A DNA stretch of 64,000 nt, taken from assembly GCA_020205615.1 (NCBI GenBank), contig JAINUW010000416.1, forward strand, positions 1 to 64,000, written 5' to 3'. Below are positions 34,199 through 45,375 of the stretch, piece by piece (position 1 is the first letter of the stretch; every line of letters starts with the position of its first letter). The notes beneath the pieces were generated by a model. That model saw only the letters and a list, made by a program, of their open reading frames with translations, made no database searches and was not told the DNA's origin. This stretch comes from Panax quinquefolius. Taxonomy: Eukaryota; Streptophyta; Magnoliopsida; Apiales; Araliaceae. A program made the translations under genes and the position numbers.

Positions 34199-35275
34199 GT
34201 GATGATGGCAAATATACGAGTAGAACCAACTTTAATCGATAGAGTTAAAGCTACTCAAGCTACGGACCTGGAGCTGATGCGTATGAAGAAGAAAGTACAA
34301 GAAGGTGCTATTTCGGAAGCAAGAATCGATGAAGAAGGAATACTACGAGTCAACTCCAGACTTTGTGTTCCAAACAACCCTGATTTAAAGTATAAGATCA
34401 TGATGGAGGCACACAACACACCATTTGCAATCCATCCTAGGAGTACCAAGATGTATCGTGATCTTCGACATACATTTTGGTGGACAAATATGAAGAGAGA
34501 GGTAGCGGAGTTTATCTCAAGGTGTCTAACTTGTCAACGAGTCAAGGAATAACATCATGTGCCAAAAGGTCCATTGCAACCACTTAAAATTCTAGAATGG
34601 AAGTGGGAGCACATTACCATGGATTTCGTTACTGGTCTTCCCAAGGTTTCTCAAGGCATTGATGCGATTTGGGTCATTGTTGATAAATTGACCAAGTCTG
34701 CTCATTTCTTACATATACGAGAAACTTATTCACTTGAACGACTTGCTCGCATGTACATAAATGAGATTATAAGACTGCATGGCATGTCGGTATCCATAGT
34801 TTCTGATCGAGACCCAAGATTCACTTCACGATTTTGGGTTAGTTTGCAAAAAGCTATGGACACGGATTTAAGATTTAGTTCAGCATATCATCCTCAAACG
34901 GACGGGCAGTCGAAGAGGACTATTCAAACTCTTGAGGATTTATTAAGACTTTGTGTCCTTGACTTCAAAGGAAGTTGGGACAAGTTCTTACCATTAGTGG
35001 AATTCTCCTACAACAACAGTTATCAAGCAAGTATTGTCATGGCTCCATTCGAGGCGTTGTATGGACGCAAGTGTTGTTCTCCAGTATACTGGGATGAGGT
35101 GGGTGAAGCAACATTGTTGGGTCCAGAATTGGTACGCATGACAACGGAAAAGATTCAAATGATTCGACAACGTATAAAAACCTCACAAGATCGACAAAAG
35201 AGTTATGTTGATCTTCATCAAAAGGATGTGGAGTTCAATGTTGGAGATCATGTGTTGTTACGTGTTGCTCCATGA
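34199..35275 (+). pseudogene. integrase (element N), catalytic Glu replaced by Lys
   Basis: This integrase would insert the cDNA in the nucleus. 34199-34552 encodes the zinc-binding HHCC domain (AHNTPFAIHP ... CLTCQRVKE), ending in a stop (34550-34552) before the core. 34559-35275 encodes the catalytic core. First Asp: ITMDFVTGLP. Second Asp: SIVSDRDPRFTSRFW. The third acidic residue should be Glu in GQSERTIQTLED but reads GQSKRTIQTLED (GAG to AAG, at about 34911), so the DDE triad is broken. The stop TGA at 35273-35275, followed by GKRGKLNPRFIGPFEIL in frame, looks like a Trp codon changed to a stop. Confidence 0.9.
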
Positions 35276-35670
35276 AAAGGAGTTACAAGATTTGGAAAGA
35301 GAGGAAAGCTCAATCCTCGATTCATTGGGCCATTCGAAATCCTCGATTGAGTAGGAATTGTGGCTTATAGACTCGCGTTACCTCCAAGTATGTCTCGTGT
35401 TTATAATGTTTTTCACATATCTATGTTACGTAAATATGTGGAAGACCCGAACCATATTATTAAGTTAGAACCAGATGAAATAGCGGAAGATTTAACATAT
35501 GAAGAGGTACCTGTTAAAATCTTAGATAAGAAGGAACATATTCTACGCTCCAAGATTATACCTCAAGTCAAAGTTTTTTGGGGAGAAACCACGATGTTGA
35601 GGAAATGACCGGGAGTTAGAATCAAATGAAATCAAAGTATCCTCACCTCTTCACATACGTGCACGCGTAC
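35276..35670 (+). pseudogene. integrase C-terminus and chromodomain relic (element N)
   Basis: After the stop the GPF/Y-type module (RFIGPFEIL) and YRLALPPSMSRVYNVFHISMLRKY are readable, the latter in an open frame from 35360. The following part, EVPVKILDKKEHILRSKIIPQVKVFW, is typical of the chromodomain of Tekay/Del chromoviruses, which is thought to guide integration to heterochromatin. A frame change at about 35585 and a stop (35614) break the end; KSKYPHLF near 35637 closes it. The presence of this module is the main reason to call element N a chromovirus. Confidence 0.82.
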
Positions 35671-35695
35671 ACCAATTTCGAGGAAGAAATTTCAT

Positions 35696-35706
35696 AAGGA
35701 GGGAGG
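35696..35706 (+). promoter_or_regulatory. polypurine tract (element N)
   Basis: AAGGAGGGAGG lies one base before the 3' LTR (35708) and would prime plus-strand synthesis. The preceding CGAGGAAGAAATTTCATAAG context is shared with the giant-LTR and C/D elements. Confidence 0.85.
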
Positions 35707-35707
35707 T

Positions 35708-38237
35708 TGTAAGACCCCAAATTATATGAAATGAAAGTATCCAATTTTCTTAAAATTATTATTCTATTTAATAAATGGTTAAATTGATAAAAGGTTAAAG
35801 TTAAGGGTGATATTTGAAAATTTTGCAAAGTAAGCAAGTTGATATAAAATATTTGATTGGTGGGAATATTCATTTGGGGAATATTCGATGAACAATCATT
35901 GGTGGAATATTCATTTTAATTGAGTTAGGAATATTTAAATAAATATCTTTTTATAAAAATAACAATAAATCGGTGGACCCCATGAAAAAGTATTGTCGTA
36001 GATGAAAAGCGACATAGATATTGATATTGATACGTACGTAAGAAGCCACTCGCGTTTACTCAATTATTGCTACAAGAATTATTGCATAATATCTCACGTT
36101 ATTTGACTCAATTATTGTCACAGTATCATCTGCATAATATTTTATATTATTAAATCAATAATTAAGACAACAAAGTTATTCATATTATTATTTGCAATAT
36201 TGACGATGTCTAGAAAGTTCTGTCGAGGAGATGTTTGGTCACCTAATTGCGCGCCAATAGGGAGAAATCCTTATCGGAAAGCTTCCTCTTTCATGGGAAT
36301 GATCTGGTTGTTAAATATTATGAGTTATAATATTAATGATAAATAATGGTTGAAGTATTAAGAATATGTTTATTGAAGATAAGGGAATTACAAAAGTTAG
36401 AGGGGAATAATGCAAACTTGGAAAACTTTAGGGGTACTAAAGTGTAATAAGTTAAATCAATCTGAACCATCGGTGGTTGTTTTAATAGTAAATCAATCTG
36501 GACCGTCGATGATGGTTTTAATAGTATATCAATTTGGACCGTCGATGGTGGTTTTAATAGTAAATCAATTTGGACCGTCGGTGGTGGTTTTAAAAGTAAA
36601 TCAATCTGGACCGTCGTGGTGGTTTTAAAAGTAAATCAATCTGGACCGTCCGTTCTAGTGGTAAATCAATCTGGACCGTTCATGAATTAGTTACTATTTA
36701 GTCATTTCTCCTATAAATAGAAGTTTAATTCTTCTTTCATTCTCACCAATTCACTGAGACTCACAAGAGAAACTATAGAGAGAGAAACTAAAGAGAGCAA
36801 GAAGAAGAGTATTATGCTACTTCACTATTGCAGTATCCAGTCTTCTACTAAGGTAAGAGGTATTATTTTCTTCGTATTCATAAGGAATACATTTGTTTTC
36901 GAATTCATCCTTTAATATGTCAATAATAATTTTCACTCACGGATTACGCATCGTATGTACAAGTGAAAATCCATTCATAGCGCTTTCAGATATGTTATTT
37001 CTTTTCATATTCTTAAATCTAAACTTACTATGATAAGTATTGCTTCTATAATCCTTGAAATTAGTAGAATATCCTTGAGTTTTGCACTTCATCCAGTATC
37101 GTTTCGTTGGAATATTGATCTGAACTTTCTTATTAAATATTAATATTTTCACCGGGGTACTATTCACGAGTTACTATTCACCTAGTTACTATTCACTAAT
37201 TCACTCGTGTATTCGGGGCACTTTTTATGTTGGGGTACTATTCACGGGGTACTATTCCCAAAATACTATTCACGGGGTACTATTCACCAAAAAATTTATT
37301 TCTTTTATGTCCAAATTATTTTTGATACATGGATATTATTCTTGAATTTTACTCCATAAAGCAGTATAATGTTGACAATTTGGACATTATTGAATTCTGG
37401 ATAAATTAAATTATAAATCTTTAAAATTTATCCTGTGCTTTATTTTAATTGAATTCTTATATCATTGTCATCATCCTCATGCTTATATTGTAATGAAAGT
37501 CATCTTTGGCTAACGTGCATAGATGGACTGTTGATTGGTATGATTATGACTAGGGATCATTCAGTATAATTATGACCCGTAATGTTACAAATGATGTGGT
37601 AAAAATCCTCATTGGCCTATAATGCATTGATGGACAATTGTTGGTGTGATTATGACCAGGGATTATTCGGTATAATCATGACCATTGATGATTACATGAA
37701 TATCCTTGGCCCGTAGTGCAGGGATGATTCGATGATGTAGTTTATTTATTAAGCAGAGTTTCAGCGATAAAGTTGATGAAAACCTTTTTAAATCATAGAA
37801 GATAGTAGATAACATGCTCTACTTGACTCTTCTAATGGATTGCTTGTTCCGTTGCAGTTAAACTTGTTGTCTATTATATTCTATTAGTTTAACATTGTTG
37901 AAGGCTAACGATAACTTATTCTGCATTATCTTAGTCATAATATTTCTTATTGGGCTAGTTGAGCTCATCCTTTTGCTTTCATTATTCTCTTCAGGAAATG
38001 AGAACATAGCCGGGACTAGTCGAGGAACGGGGTGATGGTCCGAGATGACTGTTTTAGTAATCTTCACTATTTAGTGTGATAATAAATGTAATGAGGATTG
38101 AATTTGAGTTTGGATATAGACAATATTCGTGTAAAAACTCTCAGCTCTTGTTGTATAATTAAGTTTGTATTTTTATTCTGTACCATGTATTTGACGACTC
38201 AAGATGGGTGATGTATACCTATTTTGGGGGCGTCATA
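35708..38237 (+). repeat. 3' LTR of element N (2530 bp)
   Basis: It runs from TGTAAGACCCC to GGGGGCGTCATA. The U3 minisatellite is at about 36457-36690, TATAAATA at 36712-36719, the intron donor CTAAG|GTAAGAG at 36851, and the acceptor TTCAG at 37994. Compared with the 5' LTR it lacks one of the two ~100-bp ACTATTCAC blocks and has a rearranged segment at about 35860-36010. Confidence 0.93.
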
Positions 38238-38606
38238 TCTGGTTCATTTTTTTTGGCTTAAATTTGTCTTCAGTGGGTTGTGTCCCTTCTGATGGGCCAC
38301 TCACCCTCCTATAAATAGATAAGGGGTTCAGCCACTTCGATCATTCAATTTATTCATGCATTAAGCATTCCAAGTCTTCTTCTTCTTCATAAACGGTTTA
38401 TAGTTTATATTGAAGGAGAGTCTAGAGCATTTCTTTTTAGTTCGTTGTGTATACTATTTGAAGTGCTACTATAGCATACGTTGTCATTCCATCATGGGAG
38501 ACAAGTGCTATTAAACTCTAGGCATCGTAAGGAGGACATAATTGTCTTAAGAATATAGTACCAAGTACTAATCTTGACAAATTTACTTTTTCAGTTTTGA
38601 GATAAG

Positions 38607-38609
<3 letters not shown>

Positions 38610-38654
<45 letters not shown>
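38610..38654. repeat. (TA)n microsatellite
   Basis: About 22 TA units close to the right end of LTR K. Confidence 0.95.
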
Positions 38655-38656
<2 letters not shown>

Positions 38657-39493
38657 GTCTATTCATTTTTACTTACAAACTTAAATTAATTGAATGAATT
38701 TTAAAGATCAAATATTTAGGGTTTACTAAAATTGGAGTCTTACTCCATCATCTCCATGACCTTTATGATTGATTGAAACAACCACCATGACTTCCATGAT
38801 TTAGAGGGAAACAACCTTCATGGCCTCCATGATTGACGACAGCTCGCAACAAGAGAAAGGAGGATCTTAAAAACCCATTAAAAATTTGAGCTTGAAGTTT
38901 AAAGACTCTATGAAGTTTAGATCTATGCTCTTTGTCTCTACTCCACCTTCACAATGTTTCCAATATAACTAATGTATATGTTTCTCTCTACAATTTTATT
39001 TTTAGGTCTCAACAAATTTATAAACATTGGGTGTACACTTTTGAATTCGTATTTTTATTAATTTATAATGGATACTCAAATGGATGCTGCCTTGATTTCT
39101 CACCATTTTTTAAGATCTAAAATCGAAGAAAAGTAATTTCTGGAGATTTGGGTAGATGAAAATATAGTAGAGAAAAGAACATTTTTTTTTTCGCTAAAAA
39201 AGAAAATTTTATTTAGATTAATTAGTATTAATATTTTTTATGTTTGATAAACAAATTATTTATACGCATCATCACTGAACCGCCATGTTATCATTGAGGT
39301 GGAATTTGTCTCTCCTAGTTATATGTAAACTCAGTTTTTTTTTTATTAAAAGTCAAAGTACTTTAACGATTTTTATAACGTTTTGTAAGAAAAATAAAAT
39401 TTAATGATGTTTGATAGAAAAAAATGTTTAATGTGGCGTTTGATAGTCTGGATAAAGTAGAGTGAGAAAAAAACATCTAACCCCTCCGTAATA

Positions 39494-40182
39494 GTATCAC
39501 TCTCTTTCACTGTGTAATCTCTTAGTCTGATCTTGATATTTCTCTGTTATAATCTCTCCCTTGACACCTCCCTCGATTAGAATTTTTCACGGTTAGTGCT
39601 TGCTCACCAATGTTATTACTCTCTTTTCCCATCACTTTCCCACAAAACAACACTCACCTCATCTAAAATCAAAATTGATTTTCCTACCGATAATGTTTGC
39701 ACCAACGACATGTAAGATTTGGGAAAAGATAACAATAAAAGAAATGAATTCTCATCTTCTAATTTTTCATCCATATTAAATAATTTAGACACTAACTCAC
39801 ATGTTAAAAGTATTTAGATGATCATGAAGATTTGTCCTTTCATCCATCTTCAAAAGTATAATTCCATCTTAAAGCACAATCTGTCAATTTGTGACTTTGA
39901 AAGCATAACTCCTCTCGAGTTTCTCCCATAACTTTTTCAGATTGGTCTCTTTCAACACATCACACTTTATCTCAGGTACTAACGACGAACGAATTATGTT
40001 TACCGCCTTCTTGCGAATTGTCTGTCAATTTGTTTCTTTCACCTCGTCTAATTTTTTCTCCTCCAAAGCTTGATCAAGCTCTTACAACACTAAAGATCTT
40101 GTACACTATTATGCCATAGTGTGAAATTTGTTTTCCAATCGAATATTGGAAACTTAAATTTACCAAAATTCGCCACCATCAT
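39494..40182 (-). pseudogene. copia gag (UBN2-type) relic
   Basis: An ATG pair at 40182 opens MMVANFGKFKFPIFDWKTNFTLWHN, the usual start of copia Gag, about 58 bases inside the PBS. Further pieces in changing frames read KEIWEKL-like, LTNRL-like (about 39875-39960), LYTLKMEE-like, and DEKLEDENSFLLLLSFPKSY (about 39690-39760). VGKSILILDEVS follows at about 39640-39680. The last part approaches a zinc knuckle (YYYGG for CYYCG), where the second MULE is inserted (39485). Many stops are present. The gene continues at 24719 on the other side of the MULE. Confidence 0.8.
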
Positions 40183-40224
40183 ATTATATGAAATAATTCA
40201 TTCTACCTCGGATCCAATCAACCT

Positions 40225-40239
40225 AGCTCTGATGTCACT
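40225..40239 (-). promoter_or_regulatory. degraded primer binding site (copia relic)
   Basis: Minus-strand AGTGACATCAGAGCTAGG abuts the LTR. It resembles the initiator-Met PBS TGGTATCAGAGC, with TGGT(A/G) altered. Confidence 0.55.
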
Positions 40240-40645
40240 TGTTGGGAATCAAGTTACGCAAATTAACCAACACAATAAAAAGAAATAAATTAACATAATA
40301 TTTAATGTGGTTTGGTTCTCAATAACCTGACCACAAAACCAACTTTAATATATTAATCTCCACGGTACAACTTTTTGCATGGAATAAAAATTGAAAAAAA
40401 AATCTACCTCACATATCAACCCAAGACCTAATTACACCCTCTCTCAACACTCTAGGATGTTCTTACCTCATGGTTGTGTTTTACCCCTCTCTAAACACAA
40501 CTCTATTTATAGAATATTCACAACTCCTCTTTTCCTAATCTAATTATAACGCTCTCACATACTAAATATTTCTATTAAAAATAGGATACCTTCTTTTCCA
40601 TAATAGTAATCATTTTATGAATAGGATTAGAGGAATTACATAATA
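40240..40645 (-). repeat. copia 5' LTR, outer part lost
   Basis: It starts TGTTGGGAATCAAGTTACGC and aligns with the copia LTR from 13089. A TATTTATA box (minus TATAAATA) lies at 40504-40511. Similarity stops at about 40645, roughly 230 bases before the expected end. Confidence 0.75.
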
Positions 40646-40908
40646 AACAGAGACAATACATTTTTAATTTAATAAACACATTGGGTCAAACCCAAACACC
40701 GTGCTAAAGTGCTGTTCATTATAAAAAGAAAGCTAGGAAAAAAATTAAATGAAAAATTATAAATATTTAGTGATCACTAATGGTTACTAATGGTAGTTTT
40801 GTGGGTGTTGGTACATGTATGTTGAACGGGTAACTTGTAAAGAAGATTATTTGGAAATGTGTACATAGAAAATATGTTGTCCTTTTTGTTTAGTGATCCA
40901 GAAAACTT
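40646..40908. other. spacer, no gene seen
   Basis: AT-rich sequence with no open frame or repeat that I can tie to another part of the window. Confidence 0.4.
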
Positions 40909-41256
40909 TGGTTAAATGTTTTTTTACGTCTTCTACTTTATTTAAACTATTAAACGTCTTATTAATTTTTTTTCTTACAGTCAATTTACTAAATTTTAAT
41001 TTGCTTACAAAAATTTGAATTTTATTTATGATATTAAATATTTAACAGAAGAGTGACGTGGCACAGTAAAATATCTATTAAATAATAATATGGACCGAGT
41101 ACAACTCATTCATTACCCACTAACATAACTTTAGATTAATTGAAAGAGTTCTAAAGATCAAACCAATAGGGTTTATTAAAATTGGAGTCTTACTCCCTCA
41201 TCTCCATGACCTCCATGATTGACTATAACAACTTTTATGACTTTTGTCGACGTCGG
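40909..41256. mobile_element. partial copy of the second MULE
   Basis: It begins TGGTTAAATGTTTTTTTACG and follows 24729-24952 and then 38678-38800 with frequent substitutions. It crosses the point where LTR K interrupts the first copy. The right half is absent. Confidence 0.75.
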
Positions 41257-41812
41257 AAAGATTTATGTCCCTTTCTGTGCTTGCCCTTTTGTGTTCTTAT
41301 TTGGTGAGTTTTGTCTGAAAAGACAAGTTTGAAAAGGTTCGACATTTGAATGTCGACGATTTGACTTTTAGAGTCGCCATTTAGTAGATTTGAAATGGTT
41401 GTACCAACTCAACCAATTTTGAAAAGGTTTCCACAAAGACCCAATGGTTGGACACTGTATAACTGGCCTTGGAAACCGAGATTCGTTGGGTTTGAGGGCT
41501 TGCTTAAGCGGGGGGAAGGTGTTAGGCACCCCCCGACTTCCGTGAAAACACAGTTACCGCAACTTTTCAATTGACTTTTTATCTGCATGTGTGTGTTGGG
41601 TTTATGTGAAATTATCTGAAAGTAGTGTTATGCCTTGTTTTCATCTATATACAAAGGGTTTGACTTGTATATAAAAGGTCAATTTTAATAAGATATAGCA
41701 ATGAAGTTTTGGAAAACAGATTTTCAAACCCTTATGCTCAATAGTAATTAAGGCCTTTGATACTTCTATTTTATTCTGTATCTGGCTTGATTGCTTTTAT
41801 TTTCGAGATGCG
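41257..41812 (+). mobile_element. Tat/Ogre-like gypsy fragment (leader or LTR)
   Basis: It contains the pair GAGTCGCCATTTAG (about 41371-41385) and GGGGAAGGTGTTAGGCACCC (about 41512-41532). I know these two motifs together from Tat/Ogre-type gypsy elements near the LTR-leader region. No coding sequence is present. It is split by element C/D and may resume at 50428. Confidence 0.5.
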
Positions 41813-41817
41813 AATCA

Positions 41818-44655
41818 TGTGACACCCCCAAAATTAGGTATACGTCACCCATCTTGGGTCGCCACTTACATGGTACAGAATTTAAATACAACTTACTAAT
41901 ATAACTGTCGTGTACCATACGACATAAACTGTGAGTTTGAATACAAATATTGTCTACTAGATATTATACAAACTCAAAAGGAGTCCTCATTACAATTATT
42001 ATCACACTATTTCACAGAATAGTGAGGACTATTAATGCTATCCTCTCGGACCATTACTCCGTTCCCCGACTCGTCCCAGCCTATATTCTCATTTCAAGAG
42101 AAAAAGTGAAAGAAAGGGTGAGCTCAACTAGCCCAAAGAAGAAATATTATAACTAAGATAAAGGTAATAAATTATCAATAGTCTTCAACAATGTTAAACC
42201 GATAAAATACAATAGACAACCATTTTAATCTGCAAATGAATATGCAATCCATTAAAAGAGACAAGTAGAAAATAAAGTCTACTATCTTTTAGGTTTTAAA
42301 AGGTGTTCATTAATTTTTATCACTAAGACTCGCTTTAATGAATAAACCACAATATCTAATCATCCTCGTACTACGGCCAAGGATTTTCATCAAATTATCA
42401 ATGGTCATGACTATACCGAATCACCCCCGGTCATAATCATACCAAAACTATCCATCATCGTGCACATGTGCCATCGAGGACTTTTGTCACATCATTTATA
42501 TCAAGCCATGATTATACCGAATGAACCTCGGTCATAATCATACTAAGTTCATCTATGCACGTAAGCCAAAGATAACTTTCAACATAATATAAACATGAGG
42601 ATGATGACAATGATATAAGAATTCAATAAAACAAGTTCAAGAATTAATTTATCTAGGAATGATTAACGCCCAAATTATCAACAAGATATCGCTTTGTATA
42701 GTAAAATTCAAGAATGATCGTAAGAATATTTCCATGAAAAGATCTTTGGATGAAACGCAAATATCAAGAATATTCTACTAATTTCATGGAGTATAGAAGT
42801 CAAAGTTTTAACCAACGGGTATAATAAAGAATGGAATAACAAAGGAAACCACCACGCATGCAGATTGCAGCAGATAAAAGTTATTCCAATGTAATAATAA
42901 TAATAACGGAACCAAAGTCGTGAAATTCACACCCATGTGATGTTCCAATGTAATAATAAAGATGGAACTGGATCCGGTGTAAAACACATGATAGGATATT
43001 CCAACAGAATGATAAAGAGGCGGAACCGGTGTGTGTAAAACACACATGCATGGATGTTCCAACGTAATAATAATAAAGACGGAACTGGTCCGGTGTAAAA
43101 CACATGCACATGATGTTCCAATGTAATAATAGAAGAATGTCACCAAGTATAGGTAAACCACGATACAGTGATTATGTATAGGGTATGTCACAGATACAAA
43201 GTTATTCCAATGTAATAATAAAGAATGGAATAACAGAGGATTTCACCAAGTATAGGTATGCCACAGATACAAAAGTTATTCCAATGTAATAATAAAGAAT
43301 TGAATAATGTAAGTTCTCTTCATGAATAAGAAAGAATAACACCCCTTTACGGTACAACAAATAATATCCCTTACCTTAGAAGAACCTGAATATTGGAAAA
43401 GTGAAGTAGCGAATACTTTTCTTCTTCTCTCTATAGTTTTCTCTCTGTAGTTTCAATGAATTCGTAAGAAATAATGAAGGAATGAGCTTTCTATTTATAG
43501 AAAAAACCGAGGGTGGCTCTTTGGTCTTAACGAAGGGTCAAAATGACTCTTCGTAATATCAAGAGACAACTACTATTGCGAAGGGTAATTAACCTCGAAC
43601 AATCAAGAGGCGCTTAACTCTTGGTAATATCAAGGGACAACTACTATTTGCGAAGGGTAATTACTATCGATTTGAAGGTAATTACTATCGACGGAAGGTA
43701 ATTACTATTGAAGAAGGTAATTATTATCGACGAAGGTAAATACTATCGACGAAGGTAAATACTATCGACGAAGGTAATTACTATCGACGGAAGGTAAATA
43801 CTATCGATGAAGGTAATTACTATTCACAAAGGTAAATACTATCGATTTAAGGTAAATACTATCGACGAAGGTAATTACTATTCACAAAGGTAATTACTAT
43901 TCACAAAGGTAAATACTATCGACGAAGGTAATTACTATTCACAAAGGTAATTACAATTCACAAAGGTAAATACTATCGATTTAAGAGACTCTTAGATGAT
44001 GACATATGGGCCCCCATAAAATAATCAAACTTACCATAAACGTTTCATAATGGACTCTTTATATACATCAAGGATTGAATAAATATTACCACAAATCATT
44101 TTATTTTTAATCAACACATATTTAATCTTTCAACAATTATTAATCATTTATAACTTGTCGTCTCAATTAATAATATAACATATTATACGATGATAATCGT
44201 GACAATAATTGAATCAATAATATAAGAGATATGATGCAAGCAATTATCGTAGTAATAATTGAGTATAGCTAAGTGACTTCTCACGTAAGATCAATAATCA
44301 ATACCGTGTGCTACTACGCAACCACGCCAGACATCGTATTTTTTACTACCGGTAGTTCAACGGTTTTAATTCAGTAATACTCTCTACCGTTATTTTTATA
44401 GAAAGATAATTTTGTCGCTTTTCTAACTACGACAATACTTCCGTTGTGGGGTCCACCATCGATTGAGCCGTCGTATTTAATATTCCCCACAAAAAGAATA
44501 TTCCCCACCAAACTAATATTTTATAACAACTTGCTTACTTTGCAAAATTTATAAATATTACCCACAACTATAACATTATATCAAATTTATTCCATAATAT
44601 TCAAAAATAATATTTATAGAAAATTCATCTTTATTTATAAAAGTCGGGTCTTACA
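41818..44655 (-). repeat. LTR C (3' LTR of element C/D)
   Basis: The TATA box (TATTTATA) is at 43492-43499 and the U3 array of 19-bp units at about 43640-43985. Palindromic GGAATA repeats lie at about 42830-43320. The donor region near 43373 still reads CCTTACCTTAG. The acceptor region near 42090 is damaged (TTTCAAGAG for TTTCCTGAAGAG). Compared with LTR D it shows many CAG/CTG-related oddities. Confidence 0.9.
43640..43985 (-). repeat. 19-bp U3 tandem array in LTR C, about 18 copies
   Basis: The unit reads GAAGGTAA(A/T)TACTATCGAC on the plus strand, mixed with ACTATTCACAAAGGTAATT variants. It lies upstream of the TATA box on the minus strand. Confidence 0.9.
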
Positions 44656-45099
44656 ACCTCCCTTCTTATGAAATTTCGCCTTCGAAATTAGGGTACGCAT
44701 TCGATATGATAAAGAGGTGAGGATACCTTGAATACCTTTTATCGTTAAAAATATTAAATTCATCTTCGTAATCCACCAAAGATATTCATTAACAATTCAT
44801 CTTTGCACTACAAAGCTAAAGATATACAAATGTAAAACCAATAATGCCGAGACGCAACTTAATAGTATCACGACCACTAATTATCCATGCACCATCGCCA
44901 AGGATATTCGTGTTTTCAATTACTACCATGATTATACCAATAATCCGTGGTCATAATCATACCAAGTCTATCAATGCACTACTACCAAAGATGACTTTTA
45001 CCACATCCATGAATTAATATTTCATTCACGAGACTCATTTCAATAATTAATCCATATCATCGAATCATCCCCGCACTATGTGCCAAGGATATTCATTAA

Positions 45100-45375
45100 G
45101 ATCACGACCACTTAATTTTCCATGCACTACTACCAAAGATAATCGTGTATTCATTAGTATCACGACCACAAATTATCCATGCACTTACTACCAAAGATAA
45201 TCGTGGTATTCATTAGTATTACGACCACAAATTATCCATGCACTACTACCAAAGATAATCGTGTATTCATTAGTATCACGACCACAAATTATCCATGCAC
45301 TACTACCAAAGATAATCGTGGTATTCATTAGTATCACGACCACAAATTATCCATGCATTACTACCAAAGATAATC
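45100..45375. repeat. tandem repeat, about 57 bp, 5 copies
   Basis: Each copy contains AGTATCACGACCACAAATTA and TCCATGCACTACTACCAAAG. Units differ by only a few bases, so the amplification is recent relative to the surrounding relics. Confidence 0.85.

Larger units (their letters stand above)
28175..38237 (+). mobile_element. full-length Tekay/Del-type chromovirus, element N (10,063 bp)
   Basis: Two LTRs (28175-30874 and 35708-38237) flank a 4.8 kb interior with PBS, gag, protease, RT, RNase H, integrase, chromodomain relic and PPT in standard Ty3/gypsy order. A perfect TCTGG target duplication (28170-28174 and 38238-38242) marks it as one insertion. Retained chromodomain-type sequence after integrase and the RT type place it with the Tekay/Del chromoviruses. 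All coding parts carry stops or frameshifts. The LTRs differ by many substitutions and indels (2700 against 2530 bp), so it is old and dead. Confidence 0.95.
24953..38672 (+). mobile_element. copia-type LTR K inside the second MULE, with nested insertions
   Basis: Pieces at 24953-25140, 28004-28174 and 38238-38672 join into one LTR-like unit of about 0.8 kb beginning TGTTAGAATTTGAG. It has a TATAAATA box (38310-38317) and a transcript-start-like region. Comparison with the second MULE copy (41100-41130) shows that MULE text stops at AACAT (24948-24952) and resumes at 38678, so this segment is an insertion. The right tip is blurred by a (TA)n run, and no clean target duplication remains. Assignment to copia rests on tip type and size only. 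Confidence 0.5.
24729..39484. mobile_element. second MULE, inserted in copia gag, with nested insertions
   Basis: The ends are inverted: left ACGTTAAATGATTTTTACGC, right complemented GGGGTTAGATGTTTTTTTCT. Both continue into CTCTACTTTA and ACTATCAAACG. Flanking 9-bp words TCCACAATA (24720-24728) and TCCGTAATA (39485-39493) agree at 7 of 9, as for an old MULE duplication. Only 24729-24952 and 38678-39484 (about 1.03 kb) belong to it; no transposase is seen. A partial second copy of the left half lies at 40909-41256 and confirms the internal sequence across the break. Confidence 0.7.
13089..40645 (-). mobile_element. Ty1/copia element relic, heavily interrupted
   Basis: On the minus strand, starting from the right, there is an LTR (40645 to 40240, starting inward with TGTTGGGAATC), a PBS, a UBN2-type gag relic (40182 to 39494), then a MULE insertion. 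Gag resumes at 24719 with the zinc-knuckle and protease region (to 24353). A related LTR (24342 to 13089) follows. RT and integrase are absent. The two LTRs match well: both have AACACAATAAAAAGAAATAA or a close form near the tip, then TTTAA(C/T)GTGGTTTG. It is unclear whether the left LTR is this element's own 3' LTR after an internal deletion, or a second copy inserted into protease with GGACAT duplicated (13083-13088 and 24348-24353). Confidence 0.7.

Noticed and set aside
38932..39120. Plus-strand frame in the second MULE as a transposase piece
   Set aside because: No transposase motif, and the region is part of a short non-autonomous element present elsewhere as non-coding sequence.
43640..43985. 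CRISPR-like regular array
   Set aside because: Units are 19 bp with no unique spacers, the array lies in an LTR U3, and this is a plant nuclear sequence.
45100..45375. Centromeric or other satellite
   Set aside because: Only five copies of about 57 bp inside a retroelement interior, and no long array.
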